A stretch of 64,000 nucleotides of DNA from Methanococcoides sp. (GTDB lineage Archaea; Halobacteriota; Methanosarcinia; Methanosarcinales; Methanosarcinaceae). This document shows, in pieces, positions 1-9,720 of this stretch. Where the stretch lies: NCBI GenBank assembly GCA_021108275.1, contig JAIORD010000005.1:163698-227697 (forward strand), read 5' to 3'. Under the pieces are notes generated by a model, which was given only the letters and a program-made list of their open reading frames with translations, did not search any database and was not told the origin of the DNA. The position numbers and the translations under genes are program-made. Position 1 is the stretch's first letter. Each line of letters opens with the position of its first letter.

Positions 1-85
1 AAGCTACCGGCCCACAGTATGTGTGAGTAGCTCCCCCTACGTATTACCTGTATATATATATATCGGAGTTGAGGAGAAAATCCCC

Positions 86-1903
86 TCAAACGTGCTTCAC
101 AACACAACTTGAAAGGCCAATTATCTCCACAATATCACTGTTATCCGGACTCTGTATGATCATTTGTCCTTTTTTGAGGTAAGGGATACGCGCCTCATAT
201 TCTTTCTTAACTTTCATGGCACTTATCGCAGCATCATTTGAAAGATTCAGTATAACCCTGGAATTGATCTGCTTGAACACGGTATCATCGATATCCTGAG
301 GGTCCTGTGTGATAAGGAACAGCCCTAATCCCTCTTTACGCCCCTGACGAGCAGCATCTGCGAACTTGGATATTATGCGCTTCGAATGTTCCCCCGAACC
401 TCTTGCAAGATAACGATGAGCTTCATCCAGCACAAGTATCAGAGGAGTTTCCTTTACCACCGTATCACCCGAGGTGTTCAATTTGTTATCCACAGCTACG
501 GTCATAAGGGTCAAGGTGATGAGATCACGTATTCTCGTACTGGAGATATATTCCGTAGGGAAGACACATACCTGCCCTTCTTTGAAGATATCAGCAAGCA
601 TTTCGGTTATAGGAGTTGCTGGCTGGTCGAACACCCTTTTGAACGAATTGTTCTTTACCTTCCTGACAAGACCGTCATAGGAGGCTTCATGCACCTTACC
701 ATGATCAACATAACTGCCCCGGACCCCCTCATCACTTACATGGTCAATAAAACCGCCATATGTATGGGCACCCGGCCTTTTGAAGAAATCCTCAAGTAAA
801 AGTTCCAGTCCGATGTTCTGTAGCTCTGTGAGTCCGGCAGCGGCAATGAGCCAGGAATTGTTCCTCACCATCTCGAAAGGAATGGTGAATTCCACTTGCT
901 GTGCACGGGACCTGCCATTGTATGAATGCCCATCCACCTTAGCTACGAAGGTCTTTGTAGAGGGAACGCCACCAAACTCCACGTCCTCGGAGTGCATGTT
1001 GTGCTCATCCGAAGAGGTTATTTCAGGATTGTCCTCAAGGAACTGTGAATATTCGTCCTGCGGATCCATTATCACCACACATGGACGCAGCTTCTTCTTG
1101 CTGCCGTCACCGGTATCGCGGACATTATATCGGTTATCCTCGCTCATGAACTGACGCAGGATGTTCTTTGTGAGGAATGTCTTTCCGGTACCTGTACTGC
1201 CACAAACGAGCATATGCCTGAATATCAATGGGTCGCCCATTGAGTAATCGTTCCGGAGATAATAAGGCACAGTAGGAGGGGAAGCGAGGGTTCGCACGAC
1301 CTCACCACCGACACTCAGGTGCCCGAGGAATATACCTTCCCTTGGAATGTTCAGACCGGTCTGTATCTTCAGTTTTTCCGTCACAGGCAGAATCGGTGTG
1401 TTCGGACGCGGGATACGGTCTGCCATGCGGCGCGTCAATGAATCTTCATTTCCCGGAGACTGTTCGTATAGTATGCAGATGGGTTCAAGATAAGCAAGGA
1501 ACTTGTAGTCCAGTTCTGCCGTAGTATTGCTTTTGAGCATACGGCGTGAATGTATCTCGGTCGCATCATCCACTTCGAACTGCTGCTGATACTGAAGCTT
1601 CCATATCCTTGCAAAAAGATTCTCATCCCCATAGGGAACGATCACGTATGTCCCCAGACGCACCACATTTCTGTGGGAAGTGGTGATATAGCCGGCGATC
1701 TTTGAGCCCGATTCGGTGACTTCGAGAGGTTCGAACCCTGTGGTCACGATACCGAAAGCAGCATCTACATCACTTGTATCATGCGTTACTTCAACACTAT
1801 ATTCCTCAAAGTCGAAATTACCGGTCTGTTCCGGTGCATCCTGTACATCCGTTCCAATGCTACTGTTCTTCGCATAGGCCAGCAGGTCTGAATTATCATT
1901 CAT
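86..1903 (-). CDS. herA: HerA-type DNA translocase/helicase ATPase
   Basis: A 605-residue ATPase of the HerA/FtsK superfamily. In archaea HerA works with the nuclease NurA in resecting DNA double-strand breaks for recombination. The N-terminal ~150 residues fit the HAS-barrel. A Walker A motif (GSTGTGKT) lies near residue 235, a Walker B (LVLDEAH) near 490, and a downstream QGRKEGLG stretch is typical of the family. The start overlaps the end of the upstream nurA by 8 bp, so the two are translationally coupled on the minus strand. Mre11 and Rad50, the usual partners, are not in view. Stop is TGA. Confidence 0.93.
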   Translation of the reverse strand: MNDNSDLLAYAKNSSIGTDVQDAPEQTGNFDFEEYSVEVTHDTSDVDAAFGIVTTGFEPLEVTESGSKIAGYITTSHRNVVRLGTYVIVPYGDENLFARIWKLQYQQQFEVDDATEIHSRRMLKSNTTAELDYKFLAYLEPICILYEQSPGNEDSLTRRMADRIPRPNTPILPVTEKLKIQTGLNIPREGIFLGHLSVGGEVVRTLASPPTVPYYLRNDYSMGDPLIFRHMLVCGSTGTGKTFLTKNILRQFMSEDNRYNVRDTGDGSKKKLRPCVVIMDPQDEYSQFLEDNPEITSSDEHNMHSEDVEFGGVPSTKTFVAKVDGHSYNGRSRAQQVEFTIPFEMVRNNSWLIAAAGLTELQNIGLELLLEDFFKRPGAHTYGGFIDHVSDEGVRGSYVDHGKVHEASYDGLVRKVKNNSFKRVFDQPATPITEMLADIFKEGQVCVFPTEYISSTRIRDLITLTLMTVAVDNKLNTSGDTVVKETPLILVLDEAHRYLARGSGEHSKRIISKFADAARQGRKEGLGLFLITQDPQDIDDTVFKQINSRVILNLSNDAAISAMKVKKEYEARIPYLKKGQMIIQSPDNSDIVEIIGLSSCVVKHV

Positions 1904-3158
1904 CTGTCATGTCACCCCATCTCTCTATATTATAAGTATTGTCGAACCGTTGCCCTTTGAACATACCCTTCACCAACTCCTTTTCCGACCGCCCGATCTT
2001 AGCAAGGGAATCTACTTTCGAGAGAGTTGTTGGAATGCCATTGACCGAAATATCAAAGAGAACTTTACGGGTTATAAGGTCCCGTACAGACTCATCTTTC
2101 GTGAAACCGTAGGGAGCCTCTACTTTGAAAAGGACATCAAGCATTGGAACATATATCACAAAGAAAGTTATAGCATAATCCTCCGGGTCGTGATCATGGC
2201 GAAGGTCGATGTCCAACATCGGAGATGTGCTTTTTATCATGCCCTCATAGAATTGATTAGGTTGCAGGAACCAGTTGGTGTAGGTAATCCAACGACCATT
2301 TCGTCCATTATCGCTTTTTCCGAGGGACAGAACATTCTTAAAGAACTGAGAATCCCTGAGCCAGGGAAGGTGTTTCATTCCTTTTTTGTCCCTGAGGGTT
2401 ATCATTATCTGCATGTCCTCGGGATTTTTTACAAACCCGATAAGAGGCATGCCCTTTTTCATGTGATGGTCCATGATATCAATGTAGTTCTGGAGGATCT
2501 TCTTTGCGACAGGGTCCTCTTTTATCCTCACTTCTTTAGATCCCACCACCATCCAGTACATTAACTGTTTAGGATATATCGGACCATCCATTATGAAGAA
2601 GCCCTTGCTGTCAAAACCATCCATCATCCAGAGAATATGCTCCGATTCACAGAGATACAGTGCAACGTTGTGTACCATACGATCCACCCTTGTTTTGAGC
2701 AGGTCTGCCCCTATTCGGACTATCTTTGAACGTCCCTGCCCCTCATCAAAAGTATCCCATCCGGAAGTCGTGTCGATGGTCACGAGAGGGCTTGGCGAAT
2801 ATGTTGCCGCTACGATGGTCCGTTTAGAATGCAATTCAAGGTCAGAAGGAGTCGATGCAATTCCACCATGGCAGATGTCCACATAGAGTCCGCTTCTAAA
2901 TGCCATGGGGTTCGTGCTGCCACTATCACAAGAATAGGTTATATCGAACGGGTCATTTGTAAGGGACATGTTGTCAATGTTCACTTTTGAACGGAACGTT
3001 TTCCCAAGTGATCTAAGTATCAACTTCCCATCATGTTCCAGTTCATTGAGCATATTTAAAAGATCGGGAAGCTCTTCAGTGCTATCATCTTCTGCGGACA
3101 TCCCTATACGATCTGCCATTTCCGACATGATCTTTATGTGAACCGGTTCAAGGGTCAT
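1896..3158 (-). CDS. nurA: NurA-domain 5'-3' nuclease
   Basis: About 420 residues with the NurA fold, the nuclease partner of HerA in archaeal end resection. An acidic motif (YVDICHGG) lies around residue 85 and the C-terminus is conserved-looking (VDSLAKIGRSEKELV). An in-frame extension reaches 3233, but those 25 residues are Tyr/Ile-rich and unlike the family, so I prefer the ATG at 3156-3158. An ATG at 3128 is also possible. The gene lies directly upstream of herA with an 8 bp overlap. Family assignment rests mainly on length, motif spacing and the herA context. Confidence 0.85.
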   Translation of the reverse strand: MTLEPVHIKIMSEMADRIGMSAEDDSTEELPDLLNMLNELEHDGKLILRSLGKTFRSKVNIDNMSLTNDPFDITYSCDSGSTNPMAFRSGLYVDICHGGIASTPSDLELHSKRTIVAATYSPSPLVTIDTTSGWDTFDEGQGRSKIVRIGADLLKTRVDRMVHNVALYLCESEHILWMMDGFDSKGFFIMDGPIYPKQLMYWMVVGSKEVRIKEDPVAKKILQNYIDIMDHHMKKGMPLIGFVKNPEDMQIMITLRDKKGMKHLPWLRDSQFFKNVLSLGKSDNGRNGRWITYTNWFLQPNQFYEGMIKSTSPMLDIDLRHDHDPEDYAITFFVIYVPMLDVLFKVEAPYGFTKDESVRDLITRKVLFDISVNGIPTTLSKVDSLAKIGRSEKELVKGMFKGQRFDNTYNIERWGDMTDE

Positions 3159-3321
3159 GGAATGTAGATGAACAGGAACATAGATATATTTGCTTATTCT
3201 GTTATAGAATACAAATATATGGCAATATGACACTAATTGATGTCAGAACACAATACAAAAGTCCCGTAAAGTTTAACTATAAACATTACATCTAAAGGGA
3301 ACCTATAGCATTGAGTTTACC

Positions 3322-3345
3322 GGTCACATTTGTATATTTGTGACC
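3322..3345. promoter_or_regulatory. Inverted repeat GGTCACA-N10-TGTGACC
   Basis: Perfect 7-bp inverted repeat with a 10-bp AT-rich spacer between divergent nurA and the small basic gene at 3425. The geometry resembles a dimeric operator. No regulator is identified. Confidence 0.45.
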
Positions 3346-3368
3346 ATTAATACAATAATGGACATCGA

Positions 3369-3400
3369 GAGGCACCGAGTGCCTCAAACATATATTAATA
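3369..3400 (+). promoter_or_regulatory. Palindrome next to a TATA box upstream of the small methanogen gene
   Basis: Perfect 7-bp stem GAGGCAC-CGA-GTGCCTC (3369-3385) followed directly by a TATA-like stretch (about 3388-3396). The start codon is at 3425, so the palindrome sits just upstream of the likely BRE/TATA, as an operator would. It could instead be an RNA hairpin if transcription starts further upstream. Confidence 0.45.
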
Positions 3401-3424
3401 ATAAAATCATAATGAGGAATGATA

Positions 3425-3598
3425 ATGGGTAAAACAGGTAGCATAAATTGGGTTAAGGTAAAAGGAAGGAAAGGAAAAATAATCAAAGTGCAGAGAGCTT
3501 TCGGAGCAAAGGCACACCCAGGGCCAGCACAGAGATTCACCACCAGCGGAGCTAAGAGAAGGTTCCTTAAGAGATCACCAAAATCAATTGTAAACTGA
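3425..3598 (+). CDS. Small basic conserved methanogen protein (DUF5350-like)
   Basis: A 57-residue, very basic protein (starts [14 protein letters not shown], ends RSPKSIVN) with a GAGGA ribosome-binding site at 3414-3418. I recognise the pattern [10 protein letters not shown]...[11 protein letters not shown] as a small methanogen family of unknown function, probably DUF5350. The Lys/Arg-rich make-up suggests nucleic-acid or ribosome binding, but that is inference. It is monocistronic, with a hairpin after the TGA stop. Confidence 0.8.
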   Translation: MGKTGSINWVKVKGRKGKIIKVQRAFGAKAHPGPAQRFTTSGAKRRFLKRSPKSIVN

Positions 3599-3613
3599 TC
3601 TTACTATTTTAGA

Positions 3614-3633
3614 GGGCTGCATTGCAGTCCTTT
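3614..3633 (+). terminator. Hairpin after the small basic gene
   Basis: Stem GGGCTGC/GCAGTCC (3614-3620 with 3624-3630, one G-U pair), loop ATT, followed by CTTTA. Lies 15 bp past the stop; a weak intrinsic terminator. Confidence 0.5.
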
Positions 3634-3810
3634 ACAATATAGTTCCCTAAATGGGGCTAAACTTTTTTTTACCGGAAAGATTCCGATTATTGCATTTCCA
3701 TTAGCAGCTGCTTTGCACCATTAGCAGTAGTTAGACCACAGATAGAGAACACTCTGGCAATATATCCGAAGGAAGTTTCTTAAAGTTATCATAAATCACA
3801 GATTCAGTAA

Positions 3811-3889
3811 GCTTTATATAGAACTACAAACATGTAAAAACGACCTGGATTCCAGGGAATTATATTGATCTATGTTTAATATAGGAGGT
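3811..3889 (+). promoter_or_regulatory. Thermosome promoter and ribosome-binding site
   Basis: TATA-like GCTTTATATA at 3811-3820 and a strong Shine-Dalgarno TAGGAGGT ending at 3889, eight bases before the ATG at 3898. The expected start of transcription is near 3840. A direct repeat CCATTAGCAG occurs further upstream at 3698 and 3718. Confidence 0.65.
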
Positions 3890-3897
3890 TAAAACAC

Positions 3898-5526
3898 ATG
3901 GCAGGACAGATGTCAGGACAGCCTATCTTCATTTTAAGAGAAGGTAACCAGAGAACAAGAGGCAGAGATGCCCAGAGCAACAACATCATGGCTGCAAAGG
4001 CAGTCGCTGAGGCAGTAAGAACAACACTTGGTCCAAAAGGTATGGACAAGATGCTTGTCGACTCCCTTGGAGATGTAGTTATCACAAACGATGGCGCAAC
4101 TATCCTTAAGGAAATGGATATCGAGCACCCAGCAGCAAAGATGATCGTAGAGGTCGCTAAAACACAGGACGATGAAGTCGGAGACGGAACAACTTCCGCC
4201 GCTGTCATTACCGGTGAGCTCCTCAAGAAAGCAGAAGAGATGATCGAGCAGGACGTACACCCAACAATCATCGCAGCTGGTTACAGAATGGCTTCAGTAA
4301 AGGCAGGAGAGATCCTCAAGAGCCTTGCAACGAAGGTAACCATCGACAACAAGGACATCCTCACCAGCATTTCCGACACAGCAATGACCGGAAAGGGCGC
4401 AGAGGCAACAAAGGACGTACTCTCAAAGATCGCTGTTGACGCAATCGTAAGCATCGTTGACAGAGACAATGGAAACACTGTCGAGATCGAGAATGTCAAG
4501 GTCGAGAAGAAGGTCGGCGGACGTATCGATGACTCCGAGCTTATCGAAGGTATGATCCTTGACAAAGAAAGAGTACACGCTAACATGCCAAAGAAGGTAG
4601 AAGGCGCAAAGATCGCACTCCTCAACAGTGCTATCGAGCTCAAGGAAACAGAGGTTGACGCTGAGATCTCTATCACATCTCCTGAACAGCTTCAGTCATT
4701 CCTCGACCAGGAAGAATCAATGCTCAAGAGCCTTGTTACCAGTATTACAAAGACCGGTGCAAACGTTGTATTCTGCCAGAAAGGTATCGATGATATGGCA
4801 CAGCACTACCTTGCAAAGGAAGGTATCTTTGCAGTAAGGCGTGTTAAGAAGAGCGACATGGAGAAACTCGTACGCTCCACCAGCGCTAAACTCGTAACCA
4901 ACATCGAAGAGATGACAGCAGAAGACCTTGGTGCAGCAGAACTTGTCGAAGAGAAGAAGATCGGCGGCGACAGCATGACCTTCATCACAGGCTGTGTCAA
5001 TCCAAAGTCAGTATCCATCCTCCTCCGTGGCGGTACAGAGCACGTTATCGACAACATCGAGAGAGCACTCACCGATGCACTTCGTGTAGTCGCTGTAGCT
5101 ATCGAAGATGAAAAGCTTGTTGCTGGCGGCGGAGCACCTGAAGTAGAGGTTGCGCTCAGACTCAACGAGTATGCATCAACCCTTAGCGGAAGAGAGCAGC
5201 TTGCAGTCAAAGCATTCGCAGAAGCACTTGAGGTCATTCCAAGAACCCTTGCAGAGAATGCAGGTCTCGACCCCATAGACATGCTTGTAGAACTTCGTGC
5301 ACACCACGAGAAAGGCACAAAGACCGCTGGTCTTAACGTCTACACCGGCACTGTCATTGACATGTGGGAAGCAGGCGTTGTTGAGCCACTCAGGGTAAAG
5401 ACCCAGGCTATCAACTCCGGCACAGAAGCAGCAGTAATGATCCTCAGGATCGACGACATAATTGCATCATCCAGAGCACCACCAATGCCAGACGGCGGCA
5501 TGGGTGGAATGCCTCCAATGATGTAA
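3898..5526 (+). CDS. ths: Thermosome (group II chaperonin) subunit
   Basis: A 542-residue group II chaperonin subunit that folds cytosolic proteins in an ATP-driven double ring. Typical motifs are visible: [10 protein letters not shown] near residue 45, [10 protein letters not shown] near 65, GDGTTSAAV near 95, GGGAPEVE near 415, and a Gly/Met-rich tail [10 protein letters not shown]. The length is normal. It has a strong ribosome-binding site, its own TATA box and a strong terminator, so it is a single-gene unit. Archaea often carry several paralogues, and I cannot say which one this is. Confidence 0.97.
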   Translation: MAGQMSGQPIFILREGNQRTRGRDAQSNNIMAAKAVAEAVRTTLGPKGMDKMLVDSLGDVVITNDGATILKEMDIEHPAAKMIVEVAKTQDDEVGDGTTSAAVITGELLKKAEEMIEQDVHPTIIAAGYRMASVKAGEILKSLATKVTIDNKDILTSISDTAMTGKGAEATKDVLSKIAVDAIVSIVDRDNGNTVEIENVKVEKKVGGRIDDSELIEGMILDKERVHANMPKKVEGAKIALLNSAIELKETEVDAEISITSPEQLQSFLDQEESMLKSLVTSITKTGANVVFCQKGIDDMAQHYLAKEGIFAVRRVKKSDMEKLVRSTSAKLVTNIEEMTAEDLGAAELVEEKKIGGDSMTFITGCVNPKSVSILLRGGTEHVIDNIERALTDALRVVAVAIEDEKLVAGGGAPEVEVALRLNEYASTLSGREQLAVKAFAEALEVIPRTLAENAGLDPIDMLVELRAHHEKGTKTAGLNVYTGTVIDMWEAGVVEPLRVKTQAINSGTEAAVMILRIDDIIASSRAPPMPDGGMGGMPPMM

Positions 5527-5550
5527 GTTCAATAGAACAATAACATATCA

Positions 5551-5582
5551 GGGCGTATCTTACGCCCTAACCTACTTTTTTT
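5551..5582 (+). terminator. Thermosome terminator
   Basis: Perfect 7-bp stem GGGCGTA/TACGCCC with a TCT loop (5551-5567), followed by a T run from about 5574. It separates ths from the convergent xth. Confidence 0.8.
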
Positions 5583-5678
5583 ATTAATACAAAGCTGACC
5601 GAGTAGCTGTAGCTTTATATTTCCAATAAAGTAAAGAAAAACAGATAAAAAACGTAAATTGGAAACAGTTTATGGAAT

Positions 5679-6455
5679 TTATCCAGTCTCCAACTCGATC
5701 CCAATAGGACAGTGGTCCGAACCCATCACATCAGACAGAATATAAGCAGACCTTATCCTGTCCTTCAGGCCTCCGCTGGCAAAGAAATAATCGATCCTCC
5801 AACCAACATTCCTATCCCTTGCCCGGGTCTTCATGTCCCACCAGGTATAATTTCCAGGGCCCTGCTCGAACATACGTAAGGTATCAAGATAACCATGACC
5901 CAGGAATTTATCGATCCACTCCCTCTCCTGCGGAAGAAAACCCGATGACCTCTCGTTCTGCTTTGGGCGTGCGAGATCGAACTCCTTGTGAGCAGTGTTC
6001 ACATCACCACAAACGATTACGTTCTTACCGGCATCTTTCATCGAATCGGCAACTTCCATGAACGCATTATAGAAATCCATCTTATATTCCAATCGTTCAT
6101 CTGAAGCCTTTCCATTTGGAAAATAAATATTGAACAAAACAAAATCCTCAAACTCTGCAATGAGGGTCCTTCCCTCCTTATCGAACCGTGGAACTCCAAG
6201 GCCGTACTTTACCTCGACCGGCGGAATCTTAGTATAGATCCCAACACCACTGTAACCCTTCCTTTCAGCAGAGAAAAAATAAGGTACATAGCCATGAATA
6301 TGCCTCAGCTCTTTTGGCAATTGTGTTTCTGTAGCCTTCGTCTCCTGAAGACAGAGAATATCCGGCTGTGTGGCTTCCATCCATTCGACAAAGCCTTTCT
6401 TTAACATTGACCTCAGGCCATTCACATTCCATGAAAGAATATCTATAGAAGCCAT
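5679..6455 (-). CDS. xth: Exodeoxyribonuclease III family AP endonuclease
   Basis: A 258-residue enzyme of the exonuclease III/APE1 family that incises DNA at abasic sites in base excision repair. Catalytic motifs are in order: LSWNVNGLR (N-terminus), LQETKA, GDVNTAH and the C-terminal GSDHCPI. The length matches the family. The ATG directly follows the modE stop (TAA then ATG), so cdc6, modE and xth read as one minus-strand string. Convergent with ths. Confidence 0.95.
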   Translation of the reverse strand: MASIDILSWNVNGLRSMLKKGFVEWMEATQPDILCLQETKATETQLPKELRHIHGYVPYFFSAERKGYSGVGIYTKIPPVEVKYGLGVPRFDKEGRTLIAEFEDFVLFNIYFPNGKASDERLEYKMDFYNAFMEVADSMKDAGKNVIVCGDVNTAHKEFDLARPKQNERSSGFLPQEREWIDKFLGHGYLDTLRMFEQGPGNYTWWDMKTRARDRNVGWRIDYFFASGGLKDRIRSAYILSDVMGSDHCPIGIELETG

Positions 6456-7043
6456 TTACTCATCCCCATCCACCGTTCCACTTTTCATTCCAGCCTTGCC
6501 ATCCGCTTTTGCCAGAACTACTTCCGTGGACTTTATAATTGCAAATACCTCATCGCCTTCCTGAACATCGAGTCTATCCAGCATATCGGAAGTGATGATA
6601 GATGTCAGAACTTCAGGATCTATCTCGATCTTCACTTTAGAAACGAGATCCCCTTTCTCGACCTCGACAACCCGTCCGGACAACTTGTTGTGTTCAGACA
6701 ATTTGAAAGAGATGTTTTCCAGAGAAGTTTCATCCCCAAAGGTCATATCAAGAAAGGACCTGCTTTCCTCATAGTCACTAATGAGCTGTTTCCCGTAATC
6801 GGTCAGAAAGGTTCCCTGCCCTTTTCCACCCCTTACAGTGGTCACCACTTCATGCCCAACGCGCTCGTTCATTTTTTTCAAAATAAGCCATGCATGTTTG
6901 TAGGATATGCCAAGTATTGAGCATGCCTTCCTTAATGAACGCTCTTCATCGATGGCCTTTAGGAGTTTTACCTTCCCGGCACCAATGATAGGTTTTCCAT
7001 CCTCGGTCAGCCAGACCTTAGTTCTCATTTCCAGAAACAACAT
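6456..7043 (-). CDS. modE: ModE-family regulator with C-terminal TOBE domain
   Basis: A 195-residue protein with a ModE-like winged helix-turn-helix (residues ~10-100, including SLRKACSILGISYKHAWLILKKM and the GGKGQG turn) and a TOBE-like ligand domain (~125-190). ModE proteins bind molybdate or tungstate and control its uptake and use. No molybdate transporter is adjacent, so the target is unknown. Start could be M1 or M6 (MRTKVW). Abuts xth with no gap and lies 6 bp after the cdc6 stop. Confidence 0.85.
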   Translation of the reverse strand: MLFLEMRTKVWLTEDGKPIIGAGKVKLLKAIDEERSLRKACSILGISYKHAWLILKKMNERVGHEVVTTVRGGKGQGTFLTDYGKQLISDYEESRSFLDMTFGDETSLENISFKLSEHNKLSGRVVEVEKGDLVSKVKIEIDPEVLTSIITSDMLDRLDVQEGDEVFAIIKSTEVVLAKADGKAGMKSGTVDGDE

Positions 7044-7049
7044 CCCCTT

Positions 7050-8162
7050 TTACTCAAGGCATTTAAGGATGTCTTCCGGTTGATATCTTGGTTTTATAAT
7101 ACGAGTCCTGCCACGCATACCCTTTCCGGAAAAATCAGCATCCACATACCTTGCTTCACTAAGCTTGTTGACCATATCATAAAAACGTGTGTACCCAAGA
7201 TCGGTCTTTTCGTGGAAAAGTTTGTAAAGGTCACCTGTCTGCACATCCCTGTTCTCTGCTATCAGGCAGAGCAATGTCCTCTCATCCGGCGTGAGGGACT
7301 GGACACTTCTGCGAAGATGCAGCAATCTGGAGGTATCATAGGCCTTTTCCACATCTTCGACCAGGATGGTCTTGCTTGCACGCCTCTCGGCATTCAGGGC
7401 AGCACGCTTCAAAAGATCGATTCCCACACGCAGATCCCCTGTAAGATCGACATATTCAACTATCGCATCCCTCACATCATCCAGCATCACATTGGGATAG
7501 AATGCAAGATCGATCCTGCCCCCGATAATATCCTGAAGTTCACTGTAATTGTACCGGGGGAAAGCTACCTCTTCAGGAAGAAAAACGGAATTGACCTTAG
7601 GGTCGAACTGATAGAGCTTTCCCGTATCACTCACAATTGCAATGACACCTACTTTTGCTCCCGGATATTGTTCATGTGCCCTGAGAAGGGAATACATTAC
7701 CTCATCCGCGTGCCCTTCATGATAGAGATAATTGATATCATCAAGACAAAGCACAAGCGTCTTTTCCTTCTCGATAAGATAGTTCATCACCTTTTCGAAC
7801 AGTTTAATGAAAGCAACGCCAGAAGACGGAGGGGACACGTTAAAGAGACCTTGGTATACCCTCGTGATCACAGCAAATTTCGTAGAATCCATCTGGCAGT
7901 TCACTTTGATGAATACAATATCATCCGAATGCTTTTTCATCTCTTTAAAGACCTTCAGCACAGTTGTGGTCTTTCCAGTACCAGGAGGACCACTTATCAA
8001 ACTGTTTATCGGACGCATGCCACGAAGGGCCGGACGCAGACTGTACATCAGGGACTGCATCTGCGACTCACGGTGTGAAAAATGGTCGGGAAGGTAATCA
8101 AGTTCAAGCACATTCCCATCCTTGAACAAAGTCTCATCCCACATCAGCATATCCTTACCCAT
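7050..8162 (-). CDS. cdc6: Orc1/Cdc6-type replication initiator
   Basis: A 370-residue AAA+ protein of the archaeal Orc1/Cdc6 family, which binds origin repeats and loads MCM. Walker A (GPPGTGKTT) is near residue 60 and Walker B (LVLCLDDINYL) near 140. A C-terminal winged-helix domain follows. First gene of the cdc6-modE-xth string. The 179-bp region upstream contains no clear origin-recognition-box repeats, so I do not place an origin here. Confidence 0.92.
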   Translation of the reverse strand: MGKDMLMWDETLFKDGNVLELDYLPDHFSHRESQMQSLMYSLRPALRGMRPINSLISGPPGTGKTTTVLKVFKEMKKHSDDIVFIKVNCQMDSTKFAVITRVYQGLFNVSPPSSGVAFIKLFEKVMNYLIEKEKTLVLCLDDINYLYHEGHADEVMYSLLRAHEQYPGAKVGVIAIVSDTGKLYQFDPKVNSVFLPEEVAFPRYNYSELQDIIGGRIDLAFYPNVMLDDVRDAIVEYVDLTGDLRVGIDLLKRAALNAERRASKTILVEDVEKAYDTSRLLHLRRSVQSLTPDERTLLCLIAENRDVQTGDLYKLFHEKTDLGYTRFYDMVNKLSEARYVDADFSGKGMRGRTRIIKPRYQPEDILKCLE

Positions 8163-8341
8163 GTACAGTATCTCCTAAAATTAAAGTTCTAATATATTAA
8201 CTGTGAAAATACATAATAGCCTTTTCCTCTGAGATAAAAACGTTCATTCAAACTCTGAAAATTGACCAAATATCAATGTTTTTAAACGTATGTGAATAAA
8301 TATAAAAAGCTTTTGGGAATTTCTTATATATAAGTTAGAAG

Positions 8342-8683
8342 ATGGGAATACAAGATGTTATGACATGCAGAGGAAGACCAAAAAACCCCAGAAGAGTGGA
8401 ATGTAACCCCGATATACTCTATTTCAAACCAAGAGGAGTAAAACTTATTGAACTGGAAGTAGTTTCTCTTGCATTAGAAGAGCTGGAAGCCCTGAGGCTG
8501 GTAGATCTTGAAGACTTGCAACAGCAGGAAGCAGCAACAAAAATGGGGATCTCAAGACGTGCATTCTGGGAAGACCTGAAAAATGCAAGGAAAAAGATCG
8601 CACTGGCATTGACCACAGGTAAAGCTATTGAGATAAAGGGCGGAAACTATGTCAACATCAATGACCAGAAACGGTCAGAATAA
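8342..8683 (+). CDS. DUF134 helix-turn-helix protein
   Basis: A 113-residue DUF134 protein with an N-terminal basic segment ([11 protein letters not shown]) and a helix-turn-helix of sigma-70 region-4 type ([31 protein letters not shown]). The family is common in methanogens beside Mrp ATPases and NifX/NifB-type proteins, and this copy precedes mrp by 38 bp. The start could be ATG 8342 or the internal ATG 8360 (MTCRGRPK); neither has a clear ribosome-binding site. A TATA-like sequence near 8299-8306 suggests a short or absent leader. Probably a DNA-binding regulator. Confidence 0.85.
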   Translation: MGIQDVMTCRGRPKNPRRVECNPDILYFKPRGVKLIELEVVSLALEELEALRLVDLEDLQQQEAATKMGISRRAFWEDLKNARKKIALALTTGKAIEIKGGNYVNINDQKRSE

Positions 8684-8721
8684 CCTATAACAGGAACAAC
8701 ATTATCACAAGGAGAATGAAG

Positions 8722-9558
8722 ATGTCATCCAATATCCAATCATCAGAAAGCCTACTAAATACCAAGCCTGAAGAACCAAAGCTCTTTACCAACCTCAGAG
8801 GGATCAAGAATAAGATAATGGTAATGAGCGGAAAGGGAGGCGTTGGTAAAAGCACTGTTTCCGCCAACCTTGCTGCAGCCCTTGCAGAACGCGGATATTC
8901 AGTGGGACTCCTTGACAGTGACATTCACGGACCGACCATTCCAAAGATGTTCGGTGTGGAGAATGAAAAACCCATGGTCAATGAAAAAGGTATTGTTCCC
9001 GTAAAAGTTAATGATAATCTGAAAATAATGTCAATAGGACTTCTCCTTGACAGCAACGATTCTCCAGTCGTCTGGAGAGGACCTGCAAAGATGAGTGCTA
9101 TCAAGCAATTCCTTGAAGAAGTGGACTGGGGAGTACTCGACTATCTTATCATTGACCTTCCGCCTGGAACAGGGGACGAACCATTGAGCATATCACAACT
9201 TATCGGCAACCTGACCGGTGCTATTGTGGTCACGACCCCTCAGGCTGTCGCCCTTACAAGTGTCAGAAAATCACTCAATTTTGCCAAAATGATCGAAGTA
9301 CCGGTAATTGGGATGGTCGAGAACATGAGCGGAATCGTCTGCCCACACTGTGATGAGAAGATACATGTGTTCGGCTCAGGCGGAGTTGCAAAAGCAGCCG
9401 AGGACTTTGGCGTGAAAGTACTGGGCACATTACCTATCGAGACAGAAGTTGCAGCTGCCGGAGACAGCGGACACGTACACATTGATATCAAGAGCGATTC
9501 AGAATGGTACATCCACTTTAACAAGGTCGTAGACGCTGTGGAAGAGTTTGTTAAATGA
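8722..9558 (+). CDS. mrp: Mrp/NBP35-family Fe-S carrier P-loop ATPase
   Basis: About 278 residues of the Mrp/ApbC/NBP35 family, dimeric ATPases that carry [4Fe-4S] clusters to target proteins. A deviant Walker A (SGKGGVGKST) lies near residue 40 and the cluster-binding CPHC near 210. The ribosome-binding site AAGGAGA (8709-8715) touches the ATG at 8716, so the ATG at 8722 is the likelier start. Likely co-transcribed with the DUF134 gene. Followed by a strong terminator. Confidence 0.93.
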   Translation: MSSNIQSSESLLNTKPEEPKLFTNLRGIKNKIMVMSGKGGVGKSTVSANLAAALAERGYSVGLLDSDIHGPTIPKMFGVENEKPMVNEKGIVPVKVNDNLKIMSIGLLLDSNDSPVVWRGPAKMSAIKQFLEEVDWGVLDYLIIDLPPGTGDEPLSISQLIGNLTGAIVVTTPQAVALTSVRKSLNFAKMIEVPVIGMVENMSGIVCPHCDEKIHVFGSGGVAKAAEDFGVKVLGTLPIETEVAAAGDSGHVHIDIKSDSEWYIHFNKVVDAVEEFVK

Positions 9559-9567
9559 TATTAAAAG

Positions 9568-9627
9568 GACATGCCACTTCGTAAAATAAGTGCATGTCAC
9601 CAATCCTTTTCTTTCTTTCTTTTTTTC
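9568..9627 (+). terminator. mrp terminator
   Basis: Long imperfect hairpin GACATG(C)CACTT/AAGTGCATGTC (9568-9579 with 9588-9598) followed by T-rich tracts to 9627. Confidence 0.75.
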
Positions 9628-9720
9628 AACCATTCTTTGACCACGACCACCAAAATATATATCACAACATAAACTTCCAGAGTAAAAACACTAAATAACG
9701 ATGCAGACATCTTTTAGCGC

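Noticed and set aside
1..85. Terminator or gene end before herA
   Set aside because: Only a (TA)n run and a weak GAGGA...CCCTC near-palindrome; too little to call.
1950..2564. 204-codon plus-strand frame
   Set aside because: Antisense to nurA with no recognisable domain.
6456..7043. modE as regulator of the ABC operon at 14-17 kb
   Set aside because: The ABC binding protein is of the NMT1/SsuA type rather than ModA, and the operon has its own divergent regulator.
7080..8078. Long open frame (332 codons) on the plus strand
   Set aside because: Lies wholly antisense to cdc6, whose AAA+ motifs are unambiguous; composition is that of a shadow frame.
8163..8341. Replication origin next to cdc6
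   Set aside because: No repeated origin-recognition-box-like sequence or long AT-rich unwinding element is seen; only promoter-like sequence.
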